The notes: generated by a model not told the origin, from the sequence alone. Shown: positions 1 to 10,920, counted from the first letter of the stretch. The stretch is DNA of 22,981 bases from Balantidium ctenopharyngodoni (GCA_036325645.1 JAWNBB010016002.1:1-22981); one strand, 5' to 3'. Program-made: numbers and translations.

Positions 1-24
1 GGGGATTGGGGATTGGGGATTGGG
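1..24. repeat. Inverted G-strand telomere copy (fold-back)
   Basis: Three and a half copies of GGGGATT in the G-rich orientation stand at the extreme left. They form a perfect palindrome with the C-rich repeats immediately to the right, with the centre at GGGCCC around base 24/25. A normal left end should begin with the C-rich strand, so this piece is on the wrong strand. A fold-back made during amplification or assembly is the simplest explanation; a real telomere-telomere fusion or hairpin end is the alternative. Confidence 0.85.
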
Positions 25-44
25 CCCAATCCCCAATCCCCAAT
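25..44. repeat. Left telomere, CCCCAAT repeats
   Basis: About three units of CCCCAAT, the complement of the repeat at the right end, in the orientation expected for a left chromosome end. Unique sequence starts directly after it with ATAAAAGC. Together with the right-end repeat this shows the window is a complete linear molecule. Confidence 0.93.
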
Positions 45-285
45 ATAAAAGCATCAAATCCGCAAACTTTTTTTTTTTTCAATAAACAGTAGAATATATA
101 TTCAAATTATAATAACAATAACAATATTTAAGAAAATAAATAAATGAATATATATATATATATCTAAAGCAATTAGCAAATAAGCTTAATTAACTAAAGT
201 TGTGTAAAATAATAAACATTAATAAATCTTTTACTCATATTGTCTTCAATAATAAAAATAAAATTAATAAATAAATTAGCTTACA
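45..285. other. Left subtelomere and upstream region of the first gene
   Basis: AT-rich, non-coding. It contains a T-run at 69-79 and a (TA)n tract around 149-163. The region must hold the promoter of the gene starting at 286, but I see no recognisable promoter motif. Confidence 0.5.
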
Positions 286-3200
286 ATGTTAGGCCCAAGA
301 GCAATTTATCTTCTCCTTCTCTCGCTTATACTCCTTTTTGATTCCACTTATTCCTATAATCGGTTCAAGCATATTAATTTATCAAATTTATATGCAAGCC
401 AAAATAAAAAATTAATCTTACGAGCGACAGTAGCCGGTAATGTCTTCATTTCCAACACTGCTCAAAGTGGGATTTATGATACAATAAACGAAAAGGAACT
501 TATTTTTCCAATCCCATCACTCAACCCTTCGATTGAAGGAGGAGGAACTGTTTGGCCAATCCTGGCAATGCTCGATGATAACACTCCAAATGCAATTGTT
601 TATCATCTTTCAAATTACGTACAATCCCAGCCCTACGAAGGGACAAAACAAACTTTGTATATTGAAAAAACTGAAGTGTTTTATTACTCTATCAAATATG
701 ATGAAAATCATGCACTCATTGCTATCAGAGATAGAAACAGAGGCAATTCAGATAACTCTTTTTATTCCTGTTTTGTAGTATTAATACAGATAAATCCTTT
801 AGGTTTACTCGTTAAACGTGAATACTCGAAAAAAATATGCATGGCCAACGGGGTTTTAAATATGGAAAACGATACAAAGAAGCAAATAATAGTAATGTGC
901 TATGATACATCAATTTTAAAGATTAGTTATGCTTATGTATATTACCCATCTTTAGAAGATATCGTTGAGGGGGAATTAATTGATTATACTGAATCAGATG
1001 ATACCGTGATACAGTTGACGGAAATAAATAACGAACAATTTATCTTGTGCTACCCGTATTCATCAAGCACAAAGCTCACCTGTGCTTCGGGAACGTATAC
1101 AAATATGGGTATGATAGTACACCATGAAAAAAAAGAAATAATGACAAATTTATCCTTCGTACCAGATAACACATTTACAATGTGTAAATATACAAGTTCA
1201 CGTGTCATGATCGGATATGGCAATAAATTCGGTTTTAAAATCGCCTTAATTAACTACGAATTAGATCTTGAAGGCACTCTCGATATTTTCGGCGCAATCA
1301 ATTACGTTTTCTTCGATTTGGTTGTTTTAATTAATAGCAGTTTATTAATCGTAGGGCAATCAGGACAATACTCTGGAAAAGTATACGGATATTTATATCA
1401 ACCACAGGAATGCCCAGACAATCACTCTTATACTATCGAAAATTTAGACTGTTTCAGCCTACAAGATACAATGCCAAATCCAGAAGAAGGTATTAAAATA
1501 GTCTTTACTGAAGGAGCTTCGAATTTCATGTTATACGACACTGAAATTAACAAATCAACGAGATATTTATTATCCGAATTAAATTGTGTAAAGGCGAAAA
1601 TAGCGTCCAACCTTGAATTCGATATCTATAACAACAAATGATTTTATGATTCGGAAATCGCGGAAAATTCTTGTTTGATAGTTATTAACAAAATCGATAA
1701 TTGTATCGCGAGCTGTAGAAATTGCACAAATTTCGGAACGGATGACAATCATTTATGCCTTACATGTTCGGATAACTATTATAAACTTGAAAACAATGAC
1801 TCGAATTGCTATGAAAACTTGTATGGTCATTACCTAGAGAATAATGTATGGAAGGAGTGTTACGAAACTTGCGAAACGTGTTCGAAAGGATTAGACACGG
1901 ATCAAGAACCGAACATACATAACTGTATAAAATGTAAAACCGATTATTTCTATTTATACAACACGAATTGCGTTGAGAAATGAGAAGAGAATTATTTTTA
2001 CGATTCGACCGAAGACCACTATCGCCCATGTGCGGTTCAGTGTGCAACATGTGAAATAACAGAAGATAATTGCAAAACGTGTAGTGAAGGTTATTTTTGA
2101 ATTGAAGGTACAAATCAATGCGTGACAAAAGATTCGATAATAGAAGGTTATTACCCTGATGAAGATAACGCAATGTTCAAGAAATGTTATCCGACGTGTT
2201 TAAGTTGCGAAACGACTGGAACTCCCGAATTACATCAATGTAAGACATGTATTACCGAATATGATAATTCAAAAGAAATCGAATCAAATTGCATAAAAAT
2301 CATTTACGAAAGTAACGATATTTTAAGGATAATATCATCAAAGGACATCCTCACATTAAATCTCAACGATGAAAACCAAATAATAAAACCAACCGAAAGC
2401 AACATTGGATCGGATTTCACGGTTTACACCCAAGCAAAGCCGGTGCATTCTGTAAACGGAGTTCTTAATTTCGTTGATATTGATAATAGTTTGACTATTC
2501 CTTTCGAATTCGAAAAAGAAACTTTGTATGATATTATATCCTACTATTCAACACCACAAACAACTTCGGTGTTTTCATATTATAAAACCAACTCAATACA
2601 CGAAGTTATCTCTCATCAAGGTACAATTACAATCATTGTCTGTCCGAATTTCTGTCAATTATGTACATCGGCGAATGATTGCACCAAATGTGAAGATGAT
2701 AAATACACTTTTATTACTGATCCACCCGAATCACAACGAAGATGTCTTGAACAATGCGAAGGAGATGCGAAGTATTCAACAGAAACCCCGCCGAAACAAT
2801 GCTTTATAAAATGCCCGAATTATTCCGATGGACTTATCTGTGTCGATAAATGCCCACCCGGGAAAAAAGAAAATTCCGAAAACAAATGCATTTTAGATTT
2901 CTTAAACGAAGAGAAAGACTCATCATATTCCTCGGAAAAAGACTCGAAAGATACCATTGATTCACTCGATGATTATATAAATGACTATGTTGACATAGGT
3001 CCTATTATAACAGGTGAGGATTTCATTTGAGAAATTATTAATCCGTCTGATCAGGAATATCAGGACAATCCGAGCACATCAGGGATTGATTTCACTGAAT
3101 GTGAACGGATACTTCTTAAGCATTACGGGATAAGTGAAATTATCATTGTTAAAATTGATATTTTCGAAGAAGGAAGTTTCATGCCGATTGTTGAATATAG

Positions 3201-5274
3201 AGTATACGATAAGTTCGGTAATAAATTAGATTTAATTTTCTGTGAGGATGTCACTACTACGATATCAAAGCCAATCACCAACCCAGATGCTATTGATTAT
3301 GAAAAAGCGCTTGAATACTGAGAAAACGGTATAAATATTTATGATAGGAATAATGCGATATTCATCAACCCGTGCTTGCATTTCCACGTGAATCACAAAG
3401 ATTGAATACTAAGCGACCGGATTAAGTTCATATACAAAGAAGTTACTTTTTGTGAGGATTGGTGCGAAAACAAAAGCTGAGATTTGATAAATTTAAGAGT
3501 AGAATGTGATTGTAAAGTTAAAGAAATCGAAACGAAAATAGAACCGAAAGCAACTGAAACACATATCTATACTATACAAAATCATAATTTTCGAGTATGA
3601 AAATGCTATAAAGAGGTCTTCGAATTGAAAATGTTCACATACAACATTGGATTTTACTTTATCTCCGTGTTACTTTGATTTGAATTATTTATCGCTTTCA
3701 TTTATTCGTCGAAAACGTTGAAATCTATAATGAGTAGAATACACGAGAGATATAAATTTTATACCGAAAGTTATAAATTGGGGATTCGTGGGAATCCCCC
3801 GCGGAAAAGTGAAAATAATTTCATCGTTGAACAGAATTGTCAGGTTGGTTGCAAGGAAAAGAAGAAGGAGAAAGATTATAATTACGATTATTTCCAGCGA
3901 ACAATAGAGGATCAAGATGAGGAAGGCGAAGGCGAACTTGAATGTGAGAAAGATAAGAATAATACACCAAACGAAGTAAGAGAAGGTTATGAGGATGAAT
4001 TGGGGAAAGGAATGATTACTCCTCGTTGATATCCTGATAATAGGGACAATATTAACATTGAACATAATAATATCAATAGAGATTTCGGGAAACATAATCA
4101 TAATTTTTTCACTGATGAAGATGCCGATGCACAACAACAATCCCAAGGAAAAACAAATAATCCATGTAATAAAAATAAAAACACAGCGGCAAAGAGCGGA
4201 AACACCAACAATAAAAATGAAAAGATTAATTCAAAGAATTCAAGCACTTCAAACCAAAGTAAAGCGAAAACAAATTTTACGAGTAAAAACTCGAAATTTG
4301 AAGATCATTTCAAAATGAAATATAATCGCAATTGAGTAATTTATCCTAAAACATCATCCATGGAAAACCTACCCTATGAAAAAGCGATTACTCACGATAC
4401 CCGAGGCTATTTCTCTATATTATGCACGTTGATTCGAGAAAAGTTCTTAATACTTCGAATCTGTTACCCTATCTCGGAATTCGAAATGAGATCCTTCCCG
4501 TTTTCAATCCTCATCCTCAAGATTGGTTTATCTTTCACTCTTACACTGATATGATATACAGAGAGATTCATCTCGAATAAATTCTGGAAATACCCCATTA
4601 CTATCATAGAGCATGTTTATATGGCGGTAATCAGTTGAAGCCTTAGTTATGTATTCTGCCGCGTATTTTCGTTCAGTAAACAGTATTATAACGCATGAGA
4701 ATGAATATGTTATGAAGAGAAAAAAACAAGAGAATTCACGTTACTTCTTGCGATGGCTTTTGATAAAATAAAACAGAGAATGAAATTATTATATATCTCC
4801 GAAATAATATTATTATGTTGTATGTGGTATTATATCATATGCTTCTGTGGAGTGTATCAGTTAACGCAGTGAAATTGGATAATCAGTTCATTAATAGCCG
4901 TTGCTTTTGATACAATAATGACATTATTAGTAATCGCATTTTTAAGTGGCTTGAAATTCTGCGCTTTGAGATGCCGATCAAAGAAATTATTTTATTTTTA
5001 TGGAATTGGTAAAATGATATTATAAAGGATGATTGATTAAGTTTATAATAAAAATGAAGATAACAATAATAGGTAGATTTATAGTAAATATATTTTAAAT
5101 TATTATGAAAGTAAACTTGCAAATATGTAATTATGTTTATTTAAAGGAAGAAATTTGTATTCTCTTGGGCGCTATAATGACAGGGAGGAATTGAAAAGTA
5201 AAGTGATTAAATGGATTCAATTGAGATATGATGAGTGCGCAGATGGGAAAGTAAGAAAGAAAGTATGACAATAA
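286..5274 (+). CDS. Giant cysteine-rich surface protein with polycystin-like multi-pass C terminus
   Basis: Read with TGA=Trp this is one frame of about 1,616 residues. It has a hydrophobic signal peptide (residues 1-23) and a beta-rich ectodomain to about 460. A growth-factor-receptor/furin-like cysteine-rich stretch with repeated CxxC pairs follows, from C473 to about 900. Then come a first membrane segment (1117-1140), a charged Asn/Lys/Glu-rich cytoplasmic linker (1145-1355), an LPYEKA-x4-DTR motif at about 1362, and four more membrane segments near 1406-1425, 1444-1462, 1503-1525 and 1532-1557. The signature FCGVYQLTQWNW in the last pair is typical of ciliate cysteine-rich surface proteins whose C terminus resembles polycystin-1. 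Role inferred: plasma-membrane sensor or adhesion protein. The model uses exon 286-5008 and exon 5147-5274. Without that intron it stops at TAA 5023-5025. The second exon continues the post-membrane tail with coding-like, Lys/Glu-rich sequence. The end is therefore less certain than the rest. Confidence 0.85.
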
Positions 5275-5733
5275 AATAAAATGTGAATCATAAAAGATAA
5301 AACAAAATCGAAAAGGTAAATCTTATGAAGATCGAATGATTGAATGTCGATCATGTCAACAACGTTGATTATGATTTATGACAAGGTGATACACCCAAGT
5401 GTGGATAAAAGAAAAGGAGAAAATAATCAACAATGTCTACTTGTTCACTAAACCCAAGATTGAGTGTTTCAATATTCTCGTTTTGAGTCAAAGGAACATA
5501 AATATCTAAATTATGATAATTGCTTTATTATTCCAAATTAAATTAGTTTGATATTGCTTTCAATTTGTTTAACTTATTATTATATTCTATTCTTTTCGAT
5601 TTTGTATTTGCATCAGGATTTTGGAAGATTATTTTTCAAATGTCAATATGTAATCTATTCCTCAGGAAATAACAAATTAATTCTAGAAAAAATTGGAAAC
5701 ATGTTATACTTTGGTTCCTTTGATGTGATATCT
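5275..5733. other. Convergent intergenic region
   Basis: AT-rich gap between the 3' end of the large surface gene and the candidate small gene on the other strand. I read both strands with TGA as sense and found no frame or splice pattern I would defend. An open frame from about 5548 begins only at a TTG and follows an in-frame stop. Confidence 0.4.
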
Positions 5734-5984
5734 CTATGTTTTCTTGGATGTGAAAGATGAACCGTTCACCTTTCATTGTTTTCTATCTAATTGTAATTAT
5801 GTTCTTATAAGGTTAATTTTACCTTCTTTACCTTGATTAAGTAAGGGGTAATGTGTAAATGCATCTTTGGTTGCTTTGGTGCCTCATCCAGAAGCGTCCC
5901 GATATTTGGGTGTTTTAATCTCGCCCCGATATCGTTTTGTTAAGTCAATCCCATCAGTTTATATCTCACTTCTTCATTTTTCAT
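5734..5984 (-). CDS. Candidate tiny spliced gene, 51 residues
   Basis: Three exons on the minus strand: 5970-5984, 5832-5919 and 5734-5786. They are separated by GT-AG introns of 50 and 45 nt and end in TAG. The product would be basic and hydrophilic. It contains KTPKYRDASGWGTKATKDAF in its centre, one TGA-coded Trp in that stretch and another near the end. Support comes from the locally higher GC content, unlike the surrounding AT-rich gaps, from consistent intron phases, and from a position head-to-head with the hydrolase gene 109 bp away. I do not recognise the family. The first exon has only five codons and is the weakest part; the central exon is the strongest. Confidence 0.4.
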
Positions 5985-6093
5985 TTTATTGTCACTATCC
6001 TCAAACCCTTCTTCGTTTACTAAATTTATCAAATATTTACTGTTTTCTCTAGTTTTCTTTTGCTTCTTCTTTCCCTGCTTGAAGGCCTATAAC
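5985..6093. promoter_or_regulatory. Probable bidirectional promoter
   Basis: A 109-bp gap separates two divergent start codons (5984 minus, 6094 plus). If the small minus-strand gene is real, both promoters must lie here. The stretch is pyrimidine-rich on the plus strand; no named motif is recognised. Confidence 0.25.
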
Positions 6094-8642
6094 ATGATTA
6101 TCCATGTTCCCTCAACAGAAGATGTGAGTTTCCATTTTAATTAATTTTTTAATATAATTAATCCAACACTAAATTATAGTCTATAACAAAAATGCAAATG
6201 ATGAATAACCCCAGCAACATGACCACCCCTCAAACTTCATCTAATCAACAGTCAGGATCTCGCCAAGGAGGCCAATCTCATTTAAACATTTCTTATCTTG
6301 CACTCGCAATTATACTCGCCCTCGCAATTATCCTCGGTTTTATTCTATATTATCTTGAAAAATTACTTTATTTCCTATGTCATCTCATTGTTTACTACTG
6401 GCCATTAGCAGTTATCACCCTTATCATCCTGCATTGATTATTTGTTCGTTATATTGTACTGGAGGTTGCTTTCGCAGGTCGATCATTTTGAATCAATATC
6501 CCAATTCGTAATCAAATCAGCTCAATTCAAGCGAATTACCTCATCACTTATTTAACTAAGTTAAGCTCTTCTCTCTCCTCATTATTAAACAATTACAACA
6601 TTCGTGAGTTCAGTGCGTTGAAACGAGACAAACAGCAAATCCAAAACTCGTTGAGCGTGATCTCACACTATCAAGAGCTATTTCACAAAATTAAAATCAA
6701 ATTCCATTCCCTTACCGAGAAGCAGGAACATCTCTACAGCGCATTAAATAAAATCATGACACTTATTACGAACGGTAACGTTATTCAAGATATTGATAAT
6801 ATGATTCCCCTTGATAATTCAAATACAAGTACTCACCCGAGTAAAATAAGGAACAATGCTGACAATGAAACCACGGGAAACAGATTAAACACTCAATGCA
6901 TTCAAGAAATACTCAGCGAAGCAAATGTGATTATAGAATACCTCAACTCAGCGGTTCTGTGTAATGGACTGAAATGGTATAGTTACACGAGAATAAAAAC
7001 ATTCCTCACAAATGACACACTAGCCTCACTCAATCAATTTAGGATTGAACTTGATAATAATTACGATTGAACAGAATATAAATTTACCACCAAAGACAAA
7101 GCAGTCATTGATTACATCATTATCCATAAGGACAAACAAAACTGAAATGAAGAGCATTCGCAATTAAATCAAAAGAAATCGCTTATGATAATATGTGGTC
7201 CAAACGGTGCACCCTTCGAAACGTTTTGTCGAAATATTCAAATCGAGAAATACTTAAGACATGGCGTTGAGGTGCTTTGCTGGAATTACCGTGGGTATGG
7301 ATACTCAACGGGTAAAGCTACTTTTGATAATCTCCGCAGTGATATCATTGAACTTTTCGATCATTGGCATCAAATGAACAAATATAAAAATTACGGTGTT
7401 CATGGGATATCAATTGGAGGTATTCCTGCTTGTTATTTGGCGGGGGCGAGAAAAATTGATATAATGGTCAGTGACCGAAACTTCGGGTGTATGGCAAATA
7501 TTGCGTATGCCTTGCCCTGCGGGACACTATGATATTACTGATATAAAAGCCTTCTTTTACCGAATAGCGAAACCGTCAATGACTACATGGCCGCTAATTG
7601 CTTTAAAATCATTTTAAACGATCCGAAGGACATGATAGTCAAAGAAAGCGCTTCATGAAAAACATGAGTGAGCAAGTACATTGTCTTCAATTACTTATAC
7701 AGAAACGATTGAAGCAATTTTAAAAGTAACAACCCAAACGGGGAAGTGCAGGTTCAGTTAAGTGATTTAAGGGAATTGAGTAGCACTATTAAAAGTGACA
7801 GTAACACAATATACAAAGTGGTAAAAGATATCAACAATATGACTGTTGACGCCTTGGACTACCTTCTCGACGATAACAACTCGAAGGAATGATTGATTCG
7901 AAGTTGTGTAAATATTTCCGAAATGATGAGAAATGAAAAATTGGAAAAAGTGTCTTGGATTGAAAGGGTAAAAGCGTTCTTCGGTAAGAAAAATTACATC
8001 AACTGAAAGGAAGAGGATTTGCAGAATACAAGTGGTGTTTATGATTTTGTCAAGTCGAGAATCGAAGAGTTCTTAGAAGGTTTTTCCAGTGGAGGAGACA
8101 CTTGAGCAACGATTTTATCACTGAAAAGCGAGAGAATGATAAGGGTATTCCTGATAAATTTTTTCAACAATTTCCTTGTATGGGGTAATAAAGAGTATGA
8201 CAGCGCTTTGTATATTTATTTGTTCACAACCGCTAACAATGAACGAATGATTGATCATTCGTTGAACCACTGAAATAACTTCACGAACTCCCAGGAGGTT
8301 CAAGGGTATAAGTCTCATCAAATGTATTGAGAAATAATGAACTTAATAGCATTACTGAAGCAAATGAAAAAGAATATCAAACTATTAGGGATTAAAAAAT
8401 CAAGCTCGATCACTGATTTTACTACGAATACGAGCTTGATAAACAACAGTGGAGTTAATAATAATGATTTGAATAGCAAGAATGAAGGAAAGTGAAATAA
8501 CGATAATACAATTGAAGGGGAGCTTAAACAATGAGGAAAAGGGTGTTTGATAGAATTACATTGTGGACATAATGGTGGTTTAGAATATGAGGAGGCGACT
8601 ATCCTGGAGGTACAGTTAACAATGTCGGGGTTTTTATCGTAG
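6094..8642 (+). CDS. Membrane-anchored alpha/beta hydrolase (serine hydrolase)
   Basis: Two exons (6094-6123 and 6180-8642, intron 56 nt, GTGAGT...TATAG) give about 830 residues. A start at ATG 6192 (816 residues) is the alternative. Numbering from that ATG: a Gln/Ser-rich head, a strongly hydrophobic region at 33-90 (two membrane segments), a helical region, then the hydrolase fold. The fold shows an oxyanion-type loop GPNGAPFE after 332, the strand-loop WNYRGYGYSTG, the nucleophile elbow GISIGG with Ser407, and a terminal HCGHNGG with the likely catalytic His793. The acid site reads TTANNERMID, where many relatives have Asp; Glu may substitute. About 270 residues separate Ser from the acid region, far more than usual, so a large helical insertion is present. 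It is likely a lipase or peptidase-like hydrolase facing one side of an internal membrane. A GT-AG pair at 8610-8642 would remove the TAG and give a slightly different C terminus ending at a TAA at 8658. Confidence 0.82.
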
Positions 8643-8658
8643 TTTAATACCATTGAGT

Positions 8659-9179
8659 AACTGAGGGAATGTTTAAGATATTTATGATTATTATTATTAT
8701 TATACGTTTTGTTTGTGTTGATATGTGTTATTAAGTAGAGTTAATGACATAAATATTGTGCTTGATAAAGTTATTTCAAGTATTCCTCCTTCTGTTCATT
8801 CTGTTATCAAGCCACACATGCACACGATCTCTGTAAAAACAAATCAGAAGTGAATTGAGTTTAACTTTCTCCTATTTAACATGGTGATATTATTCATAAT
8901 AGGTTACTTTAGTGATATTCATAGCACGCATGAACTGCCTTAACATCCCTATATTGAATCAATTCCAATACTTATGTTAATGATATTCTTTCGGATATTT
9001 TATAATACACATGTAATACTTTAATTAATTACATGAGTCGTCATAATTTTTTTTGTACCATTCCCTCCTTGAATTATAGTTAATAATTGCAATCATCGAA
9101 TAAAGTAAAAGTATAATTTTAATAGTTAAAAAATTACTAACACACCGTTATATATAAGAATAAGAAGTATCAAATCAGT
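8659..9179. other. Convergent intergenic region
   Basis: Gap between the 3' ends of the hydrolase and Spc25 genes. It holds a short (ATT)n run around 8687-8702. A segment near 8750-8960 is richer in GC and open in one frame on each strand (about 88 codons on plus, without a usable ATG). A good acceptor-like TTTTTACAG lies on the minus strand near 8834. I cannot choose between a small spliced gene and chance. Confidence 0.35.
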
Positions 9180-9913
9180 TTATATTTTAACGTCTTTCAA
9201 GAATACCATCAACATAACGTTCACTAGAAAATTAATGAAATTCTTCGTTTTATTCAACTCATCCACATAATTTCCAATATCGCACTTTGGTTGCATCTCA
9301 ACGACTTTGTACTCTTTCCCTTCAACCTCAATAATAATAAATCTACTTTTATCCTTTCCCACACTCATCGAGAACTGTTTCGTATTAATTTTCTCAATTG
9401 CTCATCCTGAGACTCTTTGATAGTTCTCTATCTCCTGTTTCAAAGCGTCTATGCAAATAGAATTTACATTGTCGGGATCTGAATTAATAGGAGTATTCCA
9501 CAATTCCTTTTCCTTCGCAAGTAAATATTCATAATTCTCAAGTTCCTTTGGTCAGTCATTAAATACCTTTTTTTCCATTTTTGAAATATTTTTTTCCAAA
9601 ACGGATATTGTCGATGAGTGCAATAATTTTTCAATCTCGTACTTTTCCGAATCTTCTTGCAGTTTTGATATTATCATATTATACTGACTGATACCTTTAG
9701 TCATGGTAGTTTCGTCTGATTTAAATTTAGCAGTATTATCAAGGATATTCTATGCATGAATGCATTGTGATTTAACTATTATTTATCATTACTTACTTGT
9801 TTTCGTTGTGCAACGTTCCGTTTCACGTAACCTTGTAAGGTGTTCATTTTTGAGTAGCATTGCTGCATTTTGATTTTCAAGGCAGAAATTCAAGGACTTG
9901 AAGAGGTGGACAT
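9180..9913 (-). CDS. SPC25: Kinetochore protein Spc25 (Ndc80 complex subunit)
   Basis: Two exons (9797-9913 and 9180-9749) are joined across a 47-nt GTAAGT...CATAG intron in phase 0. The product is 228 residues, close to the usual Spc25 length of about 220. The N-terminal two thirds is charged and helical (coiled coil, about residues 15-130). The C-terminal globular RWD-type part carries YKVVEMQPKCD and then NYVDELNKTKNFINFLVNV, matching the last strand-helix of Spc25, where a KTxNFxxFLxNV pattern precedes the end. Spc25 pairs with Spc24 to dock the Ndc80/Nuf2 microtubule-binding rod onto the centromere. In a ciliate this would work in micronuclear mitosis and meiosis, since the macronucleus divides without a mitotic spindle. 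Three TGA codons are read as Trp. Recognition rests on the C-terminal pattern; the coiled coil alone would not be diagnostic. Confidence 0.78.
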
Positions 9914-10920
9914 TTTAAATTTAAAAAAATTAGTTTTGTATTTATTTAAAATACGTCTTTTGCTGGGCATTATTATATAGAGAATAGTAATGTGAGGCAT
10001 AGCAATGTTCAGTGTCTTAAAACACTACTGTAGCAACCAGTACAATAAAAATGAGTTTATCTAATTCAAACTATTGTTATGTGTATATATAAATAGTTTT
10101 TTATTGAACATATACTTGAGTTCATATTGAGTTATTTAACCTAATATTTTTACTTCTTCCTATTCACGTACTGTTCATTAATTGTCGATTGTCCGATAAA
10201 TGAAGACGATTTTCCCGCAGATTGGATTGATGGGGATTCTTAGATTCTTTCAGTACGATGGACTTATTTTCCTCATTTCAAACCTATTTTTTTATATAGT
10301 GTCACTTCTTTTGAGTTTATCGGTTCATTTTATATTTTTTAAAATTAGTTGTTGGTGAGTATTCTCATTTCTTGACATTACTCTGAGACTTGACAATAAG
10401 GAATTGATCATATTATACATAATATAAATGTATAGACACAATAAGAACGTTATAGTTAAATACATTAATAATAATAATAATTATTATTATTATTATTCTT
10501 ATTATCATTGTCATTATTAATATCTCTCAATCCTCCTACACAACACTGAAAGAAACAAACAATTCCAATATTTCACTCCACATTTGCATCCAAATAAAAA
10601 CTATCTTGAACTATAATTTTAACACTTCCCTCATTTGTAATCATGTAATGAAGCTTAAAAACGAACAACCGAGAAGAAACAAAAAAGAAGTAAAACATTA
10701 ATAAATAATCATACTAACGAAAATAAATATATTAAAAAATAAACATAATCATTATTATTATTATAATCATCATGATAAACGTTAAAAAATAATCTTTAAT
10801 TCTCCGCGTTTTTATCCTCCTCGAACTAGTAAAACCATTTAAAAACGTGTTGTTTGATATTTTATTTTATTAAAACAATCTAATATAATTCATGTTAATT
10901 ACTTACCTTTTTAACAGCAG
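9914..10920. other. Intergenic region upstream of Spc25
   Basis: AT-rich, about 1 kb. An open frame of 75 codons on plus (10200-10427, hydrophobic, one TGA) is of a length expected by chance. Near 10800-10910 on the minus strand, just past the stop of the Tweety-like gene, a GTAAGT donor lies before a CTAG acceptor and a short acidic open end (FEEDKNAEN, TAA). This could mark a spliced 3' UTR or an alternative C terminus, but the frame does not connect. Confidence 0.35.
10464..10499. repeat. Palindromic AAT/ATT microsatellite
   Basis: A run of AAT units flips at its centre into ATT units. This makes a perfect inverted repeat of about 14 bp per arm with no loop. It lies in a gene-free stretch and could extrude as a cruciform or form a hairpin in RNA. 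Such tracts are common by slippage in AT-rich DNA. Confidence 0.8.

Noticed and set aside
3685-4146. 153-codon hydrophobic frame antisense to the large surface gene
   Set aside because: It is the complement of the charged Lys/Glu/Asn-rich linker, which always reads hydrophobic on the other strand; the plus frame is part of a much longer gene.
286-5025. TGA read as cysteine (Euplotes code)
   Set aside because: TGA codons fall at Trp positions in the kinase and MORN proteins and do not fit the CxxC spacing of the cysteine-rich repeats.
5867-6052. Plus frame of 61 codons upstream of the hydrolase
   Set aside because: No ATG start; an in-frame TAA lies shortly before. The same DNA reads better as the spliced minus-strand candidate.
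8118-8653. Two minus-strand frames antisense to the hydrolase 3' half
   Set aside because: They are shadows; the plus frame runs unbroken with TGA as Trp and ends with the catalytic histidine motif.
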